Shown here piece after piece: positions 1-6,896 of a stretch of 15,731 bases of DNA (the stretch's first letter is position 1; each line of letters begins with the position of its first letter). The position numbers and the translations under genes are program-made. The stretch is from positions 11,810 through 27,540 of the forward strand of contig NVXB01000032.1 of the NCBI GenBank assembly GCA_002746425.1. The letters are read 5' to 3'. The notes beneath the pieces were generated by a model. That model saw only the letters and a list, made by a program, of their open reading frames with translations. It did not search any database and had not been told where the DNA came from. This DNA is from Hyphomicrobiales bacterium. GTDB taxonomy: Bacteria; Pseudomonadota; Alphaproteobacteria; Rhizobiales; GCA-2746425.

Positions 1-38
1 TGATACCAATCGATTTCATCTTAAAGAGGAATGGCATC

Positions 39-1316
39 ATGTCAGGCCCGTTAGACTTTTTCGCAAAGCTTCGCTCAGCGGCTCCGATCGCATCGACCCT
101 TTTGGGTCTGTTTATGCTGATGTTTGCCGCAGCTTTGCTGTATTCGCCCACACAGGCACTTGCCCAAACCAGTGGTGGGGAAATAGCGGCTGAAGAGCCA
201 GCCAGCGTCCACCAGTCTCTTGAAGATATTATGCGGCGGCAAGGCAGCGCAGCGGAGAATGAAAAATTCTTGCGCGCGCCACCTGCCGAGAAAACAGACG
301 CCACCGACAAAGCCATTTTTGACCAACTTGGCATTCGCGGCGTGGAATCAGATTCTGATATTTACCGCCAATTGCGCGATGGCACCGCCAAGGTAACCGT
401 TTCCACTGGCAAACCAGCCGATGCGGTGTTGATGCAAAAGGGCGGTATGCAATGGATCGCGTGGCGTGAAGGCCCGCTGATCAAATACGGTCTTTATACC
501 CTTGGCGGCATGCTGGCTGTGCTGGTCCTCTTCTTCATTCTGCGCGGGCGTATTAAAGTTGATAGCGGTCTATCCGGCGTGCTGATGCAGCGTTTTTCCA
601 GCATTGAGCGCTTTGGCCATTGGCTGCTAGCGGGCTCCTTTATCCTGCTGGCGATCACCGGCCTGTGGACCATTTTGGGCCGCACATATATCATTCAATT
701 TGTCGGCAAAGAGACCTACGCCAACATGGCCTTTGCGGGCAAATGGGTGCACAATAATGTGGCCTGGGCCTTTATTCTGGGTCTGATTATCGTCTTTTTG
801 CAATGGGTTTTGCAAAATCTGCCAAGCCGACACGATATCGTCTGGATATTGAAGGGCGGCGGCATTTTCAAAAAGGGTGTTCACCCGCCTTCGAAAAAGT
901 TCAATGCGGGCCAAAAGGTCATTTTCTGGTCGGTTATCCTGCTGGGCATTGCTATTTCGATGACTGGCATCTCATTGCTGTTTCCGTTTGAATCGCCTCT
1001 TATCGGCAAGCTTCTTGGCGTCATCAACGACACCGCCCCAGAGTTTGCCGCCAGCATGGGCTTGCCAGCGCATTTGTTGCCGCATCAGGAAATGCAATAT
1101 GCGCAATTGATCCATGGCGGTGTGGCCTTCATCTTTATCGCCATCATCTTGGCCCACATCTATATCGGCTCGATTGGCATGCAAGGCGCATTTTCCGCCA
1201 TGGGCAGTGGCAAGGTGGACAGAAACTGGGCCAAAGAGCATCACAGCCTTTGGGTGGCCAAAGTCGATGCCAAAAAGGCGGCGAAGGAAGCGGCCAACCC
1301 CAAAGCTAGCACCTAG
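39..1316 (+). CDS. Formate dehydrogenase gamma subunit (cytochrome b membrane anchor)
   Basis: Membrane di-heme cytochrome b subunit of respiratory formate dehydrogenase. It passes electrons from the periplasmic catalytic and Fe-S subunits to the quinone pool. The 425-residue protein has an N-terminal hydrophobic segment (about 20-43) that looks like a signal peptide or anchor, a soluble stretch (about 44-145), and five further membrane segments near 149-168, 193-213, 240-258, 293-315 and 357-378. His194 (FGHW), His238, His359 and His373 match in order the four heme-ligand histidines of E. coli FdnI; the 14-residue spacing of the last pair is identical. The family is related to FdnI/FdoI but longer because of the N-terminal extension. 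The ATG at 39 has AGAGGA eight bases upstream. The alpha and beta subunit genes are not visible and probably lie upstream. Family assignment is confident; heme ligand assignment is by analogy. Confidence 0.93.
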   Translation: MSGPLDFFAKLRSAAPIASTLLGLFMLMFAAALLYSPTQALAQTSGGEIAAEEPASVHQSLEDIMRRQGSAAENEKFLRAPPAEKTDATDKAIFDQLGIRGVESDSDIYRQLRDGTAKVTVSTGKPADAVLMQKGGMQWIAWREGPLIKYGLYTLGGMLAVLVLFFILRGRIKVDSGLSGVLMQRFSSIERFGHWLLAGSFILLAITGLWTILGRTYIIQFVGKETYANMAFAGKWVHNNVAWAFILGLIIVFLQWVLQNLPSRHDIVWILKGGGIFKKGVHPPSKKFNAGQKVIFWSVILLGIAISMTGISLLFPFESPLIGKLLGVINDTAPEFAASMGLPAHLLPHQEMQYAQLIHGGVAFIFIAIILAHIYIGSIGMQGAFSAMGSGKVDRNWAKEHHSLWVAKVDAKKAAKEAANPKAST

Positions 1317-1319
1317 ATC

Positions 1320-2672
1320 ATGCGCTCATTCTTCAAAGGAATGGGCGTTGGCTTCAAAGGAATGAGCGTTGGACTTTTTGTAAGCCTGCTGAGCTGTTTA
1401 CAAGCAAATGCCAATGGTTTTGCAACATTAAGCGGCCATGGTGGCCCCATTATGGGGCTTGCCTATAGCGCGACAGGTGCGCGCGCTTTAAGCGGCAGTT
1501 TTGATTACTCCGTAGGCTATTGGCCCGATATATCTGATGAAACCAGCAAGCCCATCTGGCTAGAAGGCCACAAGGCCGCTGTCAATTCAGTTGCCTTTTG
1601 GGGCAAAATCGGTGCGGTTTCCGGCGGCGATGATTTCGCTCTCATCATTTGGGATCTGGCCACCGCCACCGCGCTTCACCGCCTTGAAGGCCACAAGGGC
1701 AAAGTGCTGTCCGTTAAAGTTTCAAAGAATCAAAAATTGATCGCATCCGCCGGGTGGGATGGCCGCGCTGGCCTTTGGGATGCGCAAACCGGAAAACATC
1801 TGCGCTGGTTTGAGGGGCATAAAAGCAGTCTCAACGATGTGGCGTTTTCAGATGATGCCGCCATCCTATACACCGCCAGCCACGATGGCACGGTGCGTAG
1901 TTGGGATGTCGCGACCGGCGCACAAAGGCGCATCGAAACGCGTCACGGTTTTGGCGTCAACCGACTAATTATCAACGATGCGCAAGGCTGGTTGGTCTAT
2001 GGCGCGCTGGATGGCGGCACGCGGGTGATCGACATTAAAACCGGCACGGTGCTGGCCGATATCACGCTTGATAGAAAGCCCATACTCTCGCTGGCGCTCA
2101 ACAATGATGCCTCGCGCCTGGCCGTGGGCGATGGCAATGGCTACATCATGGTGCTGGACACGGCTGATTGGACGGTCGCACGCGATTTTCGCGCGGTAAA
2201 AGCCGGACCGGTATGGGCGCTGGCCTATGCCAATGACGGGCGCTTGCTGTCCGGCGGGTTGGACGAGACCATTGCCATTTGGCCGCTGGATGGCCGCATT
2301 GCTGCGCAGGGGCCGGACAAACAGCCGTTTCACCGCCCACCGGCAGAAATGGAAAATGGCGAGCGGCAATTCGTGCGCAAATGCTCGATATGTCACAATC
2401 TTGGTTCTGCGCCCGACAGGCGGGCAGGGCCACCGCTCGGCACTGTTTTTGGCCGCCGCGCCGGAACAGCCAAAGGCTATAGCTATTCATCGGCACTCAC
2501 ATCCAGTAATGTGGTATGGAATGAAGAAACCATCATGGAATTATTCCGGATTGGGCCAGATGCTTTGACACCTGGCTCAAAAATGCCGATGCAGCAGATT
2601 GCAAAAGAGCAGGACCGCCGGGACTTGGTGAATTATCTCAAGCGCGTAACTCGCGCTCACGACACGCGTTAA
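1320..2672 (+). CDS. Secreted WD40 beta-propeller fused to C-terminal cytochrome c
   Basis: 450-residue exported protein. Residues 1-31 form a long signal peptide (Lys6 and Lys13, then a hydrophobic core, cleavage near ANA). Residues about 35-323 hold seven WD40-like repeats, several with GH near the start and WD near the end, enough for a seven-bladed propeller. Residues about 343-444 are a class I cytochrome c with heme motif CSICH at 355-359 and a likely Met axial ligand near 422-424 (KMPM). It starts 3 bp after the FDH gamma stop, so it is almost certainly cotranscribed with FDH. By inference it is a periplasmic electron carrier or docking protein attached to the formate dehydrogenase complex; its true partner is unknown. 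No clear Shine-Dalgarno sequence precedes the ATG at 1320. ATGs at 1341 and 1362 lie directly after AAAGGA with no spacer, so the first ATG is preferred. Confidence 0.88.
   Translation: MRSFFKGMGVGFKGMSVGLFVSLLSCLQANANGFATLSGHGGPIMGLAYSATGARALSGSFDYSVGYWPDISDETSKPIWLEGHKAAVNSVAFWGKIGAVSGGDDFALIIWDLATATALHRLEGHKGKVLSVKVSKNQKLIASAGWDGRAGLWDAQTGKHLRWFEGHKSSLNDVAFSDDAAILYTASHDGTVRSWDVATGAQRRIETRHGFGVNRLIINDAQGWLVYGALDGGTRVIDIKTGTVLADITLDRKPILSLALNNDASRLAVGDGNGYIMVLDTADWTVARDFRAVKAGPVWALAYANDGRLLSGGLDETIAIWPLDGRIAAQGPDKQPFHRPPAEMENGERQFVRKCSICHNLGSAPDRRAGPPLGTVFGRRAGTAKGYSYSSALTSSNVVWNEETIMELFRIGPDALTPGSKMPMQQIAKEQDRRDLVNYLKRVTRAHDTR
1331..1372 (+). repeat. 21-bp tandem duplication inside the signal peptide
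   Basis: Two adjacent 21-bp units, 1331-1351 and 1352-1372, differ at one base (G1344 versus A1365). The unit is a multiple of three, so it duplicates seven residues (FKGMGVG then FKGMSVG) in the n-region of the WD40-cytochrome signal peptide without breaking the frame. Confidence 0.9.
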
Positions 2673-2683
2673 GGAACAAGATT

Positions 2684-2812
2684 ATGCGGACATTTTTCAG
2701 TGCAATGGCAGTTATGGCCCTCGTAGCAATTGTGTTTGACTACGGGCTGGACCGCTTGGGCTATTCCTCTGCCGATCAGCACACCAGCGCTTCTGTACGG
2801 CTCGGCGAGTAA
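2684..2812 (+). CDS. 42-residue single-span membrane protein in the FDH operon
   Basis: Small ORF of 42 codons, ATG at 2684 and TAA at 2810-2812. An AAGGA Shine-Dalgarno at 2671-2675 sits eight bases before the ATG and overlaps the end of the upstream gene's stop. The protein starts MRTFFSAMAVMALVAIVFDY, with one hydrophobic stretch at about 4-18, followed by a polar tail rich in Ser, Asp and His. It lies 11 bp after the WD40-cytochrome gene and 3 bp before the HTH gene, so it is inside the operon. It lacks the twin-arginine motif of the known small FDH-region TAT-target proteins. A small accessory or assembly subunit of the FDH complex is possible, but this is inference and I do not recognise the family. 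Confidence 0.6.
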   Translation: MRTFFSAMAVMALVAIVFDYGLDRLGYSSADQHTSASVRLGE

Positions 2813-2815
2813 TTT

Positions 2816-3739
2816 TTGAGCGCAATGGAAGATGATGCCCCCCGGTTTTTGACGACAAAAGAAATCGCAGGTTTACTGCGCGTGAAAGAACGCAAAGTTT
2901 ATGAACTTGCCAGCGCGGGGGATATTCCGTGCCGCCGCGTGACCGGCAAATTGCTGTTTCCCAAAGACGAGATTGACGCCTGGCTTGCGGGCGATGCAAC
3001 GGCACCTGCGGTAGCAGCTGTCGCTTCACCTCCAAAAACCATCCCAAACATTGTTTCTGGCAGTCATGATCCGCTGTTGGACTGGGCCATTCGTGAGAGT
3101 GGCTGCGGCCTCGCCACCATGTTTGACGGCAGTTTTTCCGGCCTGGAGCAAATGGCCTCAGGCGGTTCTATCGCCGCCGGTGTGCATATTGTTGAGGGTG
3201 AGGGAAACAGCTGGAACGCTGACCATGTGGCCAACACGCTCTCACACCAACCCATTGTGCTTATCGAGTGGGCCAAGCGCCAGCAGGGCATGATTTTATC
3301 GCGCGATTTGCAGCCATCAAACGGCACGGCAATGCGCTGGAACGACCTGTTGGGCAAACGCATCATCCAGCGCCAACCAGCCTCCGGGGCTAGCCGCTTA
3401 TTCCTGCATATTCTGGCGCAAAACGGTTTTGCACCCGATCATTTTGAGCTGTTACCGCAGCTTGCGCGCACCGAAACTGAAGCCGCGATGGCGGTATCGA
3501 ATACCACAGCCGATGCCGCGCCGGGGCTGGAAGCAATGGCACGCCAGTTCGATCTTGGCTTCATGCCAACGGCGCAGGAGCGCTATGATTTGGTGGTGGA
3601 TCGCAAGAGCTGGTTTGAGCCGCCCCTGCAAAACCTTATGCGCTTTTGCAAAACCGCTGCCTTCGCAGATAAAGCCGAAGAGCTAGGCGGCTATGATATT
3701 TCCGCCCAAGGCACCGTGCAATGGAACAGCGTTGTTTAA
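2816..3739 (+). CDS. Excisionase-type HTH regulator fused to a periplasmic-binding-protein-like sensor domain
   Basis: Probable one-component transcriptional regulator. Residues about 10-58 form a MerR/excisionase-type helix-turn-helix (LTTKEIAGLLRV through KDEIDAWLAG). Residues about 85-295 resemble the PBP-like domain related to molybdate/tungstate-binding proteins: a QPASGASRLF loop at 187-196 in the oxyanion-binding position, then an ETEAAM...AAPGLEAMA segment and YDLVV near 257-261. There is no signal peptide or membrane segment, so it should be cytoplasmic. It follows the small FDH-operon gene by 3 bp and converges on tupA with a 4-bp overlap. This placement suggests a tungstate or molybdate sensor controlling FDH and/or tup; ligand and targets are inferred. 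The start is TTG at 2816 (GGCGAG six bases upstream) or ATG at 2825; an in-frame TAA immediately upstream excludes anything longer. Confidence 0.85.
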   Translation: MSAMEDDAPRFLTTKEIAGLLRVKERKVYELASAGDIPCRRVTGKLLFPKDEIDAWLAGDATAPAVAAVASPPKTIPNIVSGSHDPLLDWAIRESGCGLATMFDGSFSGLEQMASGGSIAAGVHIVEGEGNSWNADHVANTLSHQPIVLIEWAKRQQGMILSRDLQPSNGTAMRWNDLLGKRIIQRQPASGASRLFLHILAQNGFAPDHFELLPQLARTETEAAMAVSNTTADAAPGLEAMARQFDLGFMPTAQERYDLVVDRKSWFEPPLQNLMRFCKTAAFADKAEELGGYDISAQGTVQWNSVV

Positions 3740-4560
3740 CTAGCGTTTGGAAAGAACAATTGTTGCCCATCGCGCTTATAGGCACCGATAGCGTCCTGGC
3801 CTGAGGGGGACAAAATCCAGTCGATGAATTTTTGCGCCAAAACGCTCTTCACATACGGGCAGTTTTCAGGGTTCACCGCAATAATGCCGTATTGATTGAA
3901 CAGCGCTTTATCGCCCTCCACCATAATTTTATGCCCGCCTTTGTTGCCAAAGGCGATCCATGTGGCGCGGTCGGTCATGACATACGCGCCCATGCCGGTG
4001 CCGACATTGAGCGTGGCGCCCATACCAGAGCCGGTTTCGCGATACCACGTTCCGCTGGCCGCCGCCGGGCCATATCCCGTGGCTCTCCAGAGCGAGAGTT
4101 CCTTTTTGTGGGTGCCACTGTCATCCCCGCGCGAGGCGAAGGGCGCGCCCGCGATTGCGATGGCTTTTAGCGCGGCGGTGATATCGGATGATCCGGCAAT
4201 GCCTGCGGGGTCGGCGGCGGGGCCGACAATGACAAAATCATTATACATCACATCGCTGCGGCTGATTCCGAACCCATCGGCAACAAATTTCTCTTCCGCT
4301 GCTTTGGCATGCACCAGCAACACATCGCCGTCGCATTTCGTGGCGTTTTTAATGGCCTGACCAGTGCCCACGGCCACCACGCGCACCTCAACGCCCGATG
4401 CTTTTTGGAATTGCGGCAGCAACACATCATAAAGGCCTGAATTTTGCGTGGAGGTGGTGGATTGCACAATGATGAAACCATCGGCGATGGCGGTGGATGA
4501 GAGCAAAGACAGCGCGGTTGCTGCGCCAAGAAGAAGGGTAATGGGGCGGCGATGGGTCAT
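3736..4560 (-). CDS. tupA: Tungstate ABC transporter substrate-binding protein TupA
   Basis: Periplasmic tungstate-binding component of a Tup ABC importer, 274 residues. It has a signal peptide (1-26, cleavage after AIA). TupA-family motifs are TTST at 35-38, SRGDDSGTHKKE at 143-154 and TGMGAYVMTDRATW at 188-201. These fit TupA better than ModA and match the oxyanion-contact regions of that family. An upstream in-frame ATG at 4575 exists, but GGAAGGA six bases before the ATG at 4560 sets the start there, and the signal peptide then begins normally. It is last in the order tupB-tupC-tupA, 23 bp after tupC. Its stop codon shares bases with that of the convergent HTH regulator. It likely supplies tungsten for the cofactor of the neighbouring formate dehydrogenase. 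Selectivity over molybdate cannot be proved from sequence. Confidence 0.93.
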   Translation of the reverse strand: MTHRRPITLLLGAATALSLLSSTAIADGFIIVQSTTSTQNSGLYDVLLPQFQKASGVEVRVVAVGTGQAIKNATKCDGDVLLVHAKAAEEKFVADGFGISRSDVMYNDFVIVGPAADPAGIAGSSDITAALKAIAIAGAPFASRGDDSGTHKKELSLWRATGYGPAAASGTWYRETGSGMGATLNVGTGMGAYVMTDRATWIAFGNKGGHKIMVEGDKALFNQYGIIAVNPENCPYVKSVLAQKFIDWILSPSGQDAIGAYKRDGQQLFFPNAS

Positions 4561-4583
4561 GTTTGATCCTTCCATGACAAAAA

Positions 4584-5333
4584 TTAGACCAGAAGGCGGC
4601 CTTCCAGATAGGCTTTGGCTTCATCCGATTGCGGCGTGTTCAAAAATTGATGGGTCGGCGTATGCTCGGCAATCCGGCCCTCATGCATGAAGACAACATC
4701 GCTGCTTAAGCGCCTTGCTTGCCCGGCATCATGGGTCACCAAAACCAGCTTGGTGCCACTATTGGCAATGGTCGTCATCAGGTTTTCCAGCATGCTTGTT
4801 GCGTGCGGGTCCAGGCTGGCGGTCGGCTCGTCCAGCAGCAGCAGTTTGGGGTTGCCGGCAATGGCGCGCACCATGGCAAGGCGCTGTTGCTCGCCGCCAG
4901 AAAGCATGCGGGCAGGGCTGTTGGCCATCTCGCTCAAGCGGCTGATATCAAGCAAAAGCTGTATGCGCTCGCGGCGGTTATGGCGCGGTACTTTACAAAG
5001 TTTTAGGGCATGCAGCAGATTGGCGGCAACGGTTCTGCGCAGCAAAACCGGGCGCTGGAACACAAAGGCAATGTCACGTTCCTCAATGCTGCAATTGCGC
5101 ACAATGCCAGAACTGGGCTGAAGCAGCCGCGCGATAAGCCGCAAGGTGAGCGTTTTGCCTGCGCCATTGGAGCCCATAAGCGCGGTAATGCCGCCGGAGC
5201 GCAGGGTGAGCGATATGCCATCTACAAGTCTGCGGCTTTCGCTGTCCAGAACGACATCTTCCAGCTGCACAATGGTGTTTTGCGCGGGCTTGCCCGTCCA
5301 GTTTTGCAGCGAAATGATGTTTGAATCAGGCAT
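4584..5333 (-). CDS. tupC: Tungstate ABC transporter ATP-binding protein TupC
   Basis: ATPase of the tungstate importer, about 249 residues. In the numbering from 5333: Walker A GSNGAGKT at 54-61, Q-loop Gln93, signature LSGGEQQR at 144-151, Walker B LLLLDE at 164-169, and the switch His201 in VTHD. All catalytic elements are intact. A start at 5354 would give 256 residues, but the ATG at 5333 overlaps the tupB stop by 8 bp (ATGCCTGA) and has GGAG about ten bases upstream, which suits translational coupling. A regulatory TOBE domain, common in ModC, is absent, as expected for the short Tup-type ATPase. Membership of the Tup system rests on the flanking tupB and tupA. Confidence 0.92.
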   Translation of the reverse strand: MPDSNIISLQNWTGKPAQNTIVQLEDVVLDSESRRLVDGISLTLRSGGITALMGSNGAGKTLTLRLIARLLQPSSGIVRNCSIEERDIAFVFQRPVLLRRTVAANLLHALKLCKVPRHNRRERIQLLLDISRLSEMANSPARMLSGGEQQRLAMVRAIAGNPKLLLLDEPTASLDPHATSMLENLMTTIANSGTKLVLVTHDAGQARRLSSDVVFMHEGRIAEHTPTHQFLNTPQSDEAKAYLEGRLLV

Positions 5334-6042
5334 AGGCCATGCGCTCCATTTCACTGCGTAGCGACATAAGCGCCGTGTTGATCATGATGGAGAGGCCGAC
5401 AAGTATAATGCCCAGCCCCAGCGCCAGTGCCAGCTCGCCCTTGGAGGTTTCCAGCGCAATGGCCGTGGTCATCACGCGGGTGACGTGGTTGATGTTGCCG
5501 CCCACAATCATCACCGCGCCAACCTCGGCAAACGCGCGCCCAAGACCGGCCAGCGCGGCGGTCACAAGCGAATAGCGCGCATCCCATATCAGCGTGCTGA
5601 GCGTTGCCATGCGCCCGGCATGCATGGAGCGCAGCATCTCATCATATTCGCCGTGCAGCGCCTCGATGATTTGCCGCGACAGCGCCGCGATAATGGGGGT
5701 GACCAGCAGCGCCTGCGCAATAATCATGGCGGTGGGGGTGTAAAGCAGCTGCAACACGCCAAACGGCCCGGCGCTGGAAAGCATGAGATAGACCACAAGA
5801 CCAACAACAACCGGGGGCAGGCCCATCAGCGAATTGATAAACACCACGACAAGATGACGACCGGGAAAGCGCCCAACAGCCAATAGCGCACCAAGCGGTA
5901 GGCCAATAAGGCAGGCAATCAACACGGCGGTGAGGGTGACATAGAGCGACAGCCCCACAATCTCGAAAAGATTATGGTCCAGTGTTACGATCAGCTTGAA
6001 AGCTGCGGCAAAGGCTGTGCGGATTTCTTCCATGAGGGCCAA
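5326..6042 (-). CDS. tupB: Tungstate ABC transporter permease TupB
   Basis: Integral membrane permease of the tungstate importer, 238 residues from TTG at 6042 or 235 from ATG at 6033. Neither start has a clear Shine-Dalgarno sequence. Hydrophobic segments lie near 27-57, 63-88, 100-120, 159-181 and 203-226. The conserved cytoplasmic loop that contacts the ATPase is at about 165-185 (GLGRAFAEVGAVMIVGGN). This is the typical TupB/ModB-like BPD_transp_1 architecture at normal length. It is first gene of tupB-tupC-tupA, so the promoter should lie in the AT-rich region above 6050. Confidence 0.91.
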   Translation of the reverse strand: MALMEEIRTAFAAAFKLIVTLDHNLFEIVGLSLYVTLTAVLIACLIGLPLGALLAVGRFPGRHLVVVFINSLMGLPPVVVGLVVYLMLSSAGPFGVLQLLYTPTAMIIAQALLVTPIIAALSRQIIEALHGEYDEMLRSMHAGRMATLSTLIWDARYSLVTAALAGLGRAFAEVGAVMIVGGNINHVTRVMTTAIALETSKGELALALGLGIILVGLSIMINTALMSLRSEMERMAYA

Positions 6043-6398
6043 ATACTAGAAATTTGTCGTTATACTGTATTATGTGTCGAAATTTACAGAAAAATACAAA
6101 TTTTGCAACGTCATTTCTAATATCGCGCGGCTTTGCAGGAGGCTGAATCGGCTAAGCGCTTGAGTATACACGGAAAAAGGGTGAAATCTGCGTAGTAATG
6201 CCGATAATACTGCTGGTAGTTCAACCAAGACTCAGATAGTCGTTAACCGGCTTATTAAGCATTTTCGGAACATTGCCACACAAATGTTGTGTTTGCGTGG
6301 CACAATACTCAGGAATCACAATGCAATTGGTTCCCGTAAATATGCGTTAAATGAGCCGAATACCTATTAATTATTGAACTGGTTTTATTACTTCCTAT
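6043..6398. other. AT-rich divergent intergenic region between tupB and the Nudix gene
   Basis: 356 bp with no convincing gene, clearly more AT-rich than its flanks. It should contain the tup promoter (minus strand, near 6050-6105) and the Nudix promoter (plus strand). It holds a short perfect hairpin at 6278-6292 (ACACAA, loop ATG, TTGTGT) without a T-tract, so it is not a typical terminator. I could not fold the region into a known riboswitch, including the Moco/Wco RNA, by eye. Confidence 0.6.
6050..6105 (-). promoter_or_regulatory. Putative tup promoter/operator with repeated AAATTT boxes
   Basis: Within 56 bp upstream of tupB the AAATTT core occurs three times: 6050-6055 (followed by GTCG), 6080-6085 (preceded by TGTCG) and 6098-6103 (preceded by AC). 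Two possible -10 hexamers on the minus strand, CATAAT (6074-6069) and TATAAC (6064-6059), lie between the first two boxes. ATACTGTAT at 6062-6070 is an inverted repeat. No good -35 hexamer is visible. The arrangement suits regulator binding around the promoter; which protein binds is unknown. Confidence 0.3.
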
Positions 6399-6896
6399 AT
6401 GCCTCAAACATCTAAAAGCTCTCTGGCACAAAAAAGCGCCAAAACACTTAAAAGTACTCAAGAAGCAATGACACAGACACAAATGGCAGCTCTTCCCGTC
6501 ACGATTGACCAGAAGGGTGACTTGCGAATTCTAATGATCACGTCCCGCGACACGGGCCGCTGGGTGCTGCCCAAAGGCTGGCCGATGAAGGGCAAGAATT
6601 TGCGCCGCGCTGCAGAGCAAGAGGCCATGGAAGAAGCTGGTGTTATTGGCGAAGTATCCAAAAAGCCAATCGGTGTTTATCACTATACCAAGCGTATGGA
6701 AAAGGGCGATGACATCCCCTGCGAAGTCATTTTGTTTCCGCTAAAGGTCAAAAAGCTACTGCGCAGTTGGCCGGAGCGCGATGAGCGAAAACGCAAATGG
6801 TTTTCTCCCAAAGGCGCTGCCAAACGGGTGGATGAAGAAGATTTGCGCGCTATTTTGAGCGATATTAAAACAGAAGAGCTGGCGCTGGCGCTTTAA
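6399..6896 (+). CDS. Nudix hydrolase (DIPP-like)
   Basis: Small Nudix pyrophosphohydrolase, 165 residues. The Nudix helix runs from Gly60 to Val82: Gly60, Lys66 where the consensus has Glu, Gln74 where the consensus has Arg, then Glu75, Glu78, Glu79 and Gly81. The three metal-binding glutamates of the core are present, so hydrolysis is plausible. WVLPKGWP just before the box is typical of the family acting on diphosphoinositol or dinucleoside polyphosphates. The substrate is unknown. The 5' end is uncertain: ATG 6399 has no Shine-Dalgarno sequence and adds a Ser/Lys-rich tail, whereas ATG 6468 follows AAGAAG closely and would give 142 residues. It stands alone, divergent from tupB and convergent with allA (4-bp stop overlap). 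Confidence 0.87.
   Translation: MPQTSKSSLAQKSAKTLKSTQEAMTQTQMAALPVTIDQKGDLRILMITSRDTGRWVLPKGWPMKGKNLRRAAEQEAMEEAGVIGEVSKKPIGVYHYTKRMEKGDDIPCEVILFPLKVKKLLRSWPERDERKRKWFSPKGAAKRVDEEDLRAILSDIKTEELALAL

Noticed and set aside
1..38. Tail of an upstream FDH subunit gene
   Set aside because: TGA at 1-3 or TAA at 22-24 could be its stop, but 38 bases are too few to show coding sequence or choose a frame.
1965..2396. 143-codon minus-strand frame under the WD40-cytochrome gene
   Set aside because: The WD40 repeats and heme motif occupy the plus strand; this frame is a shadow.
6043..6240. Possible Moco/Wco-type riboswitch in the tup leader
   Set aside because: By eye I could not find the paired elements of that RNA, and the region nearest tupB is plain AT-rich promoter-like DNA. 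A covariance-model search would decide.
6278..6292. Short perfect hairpin ACACAA-ATG-TTGTGT considered as a terminator
   Set aside because: The stem is only six bp and AT-rich with no T-tract on either side.
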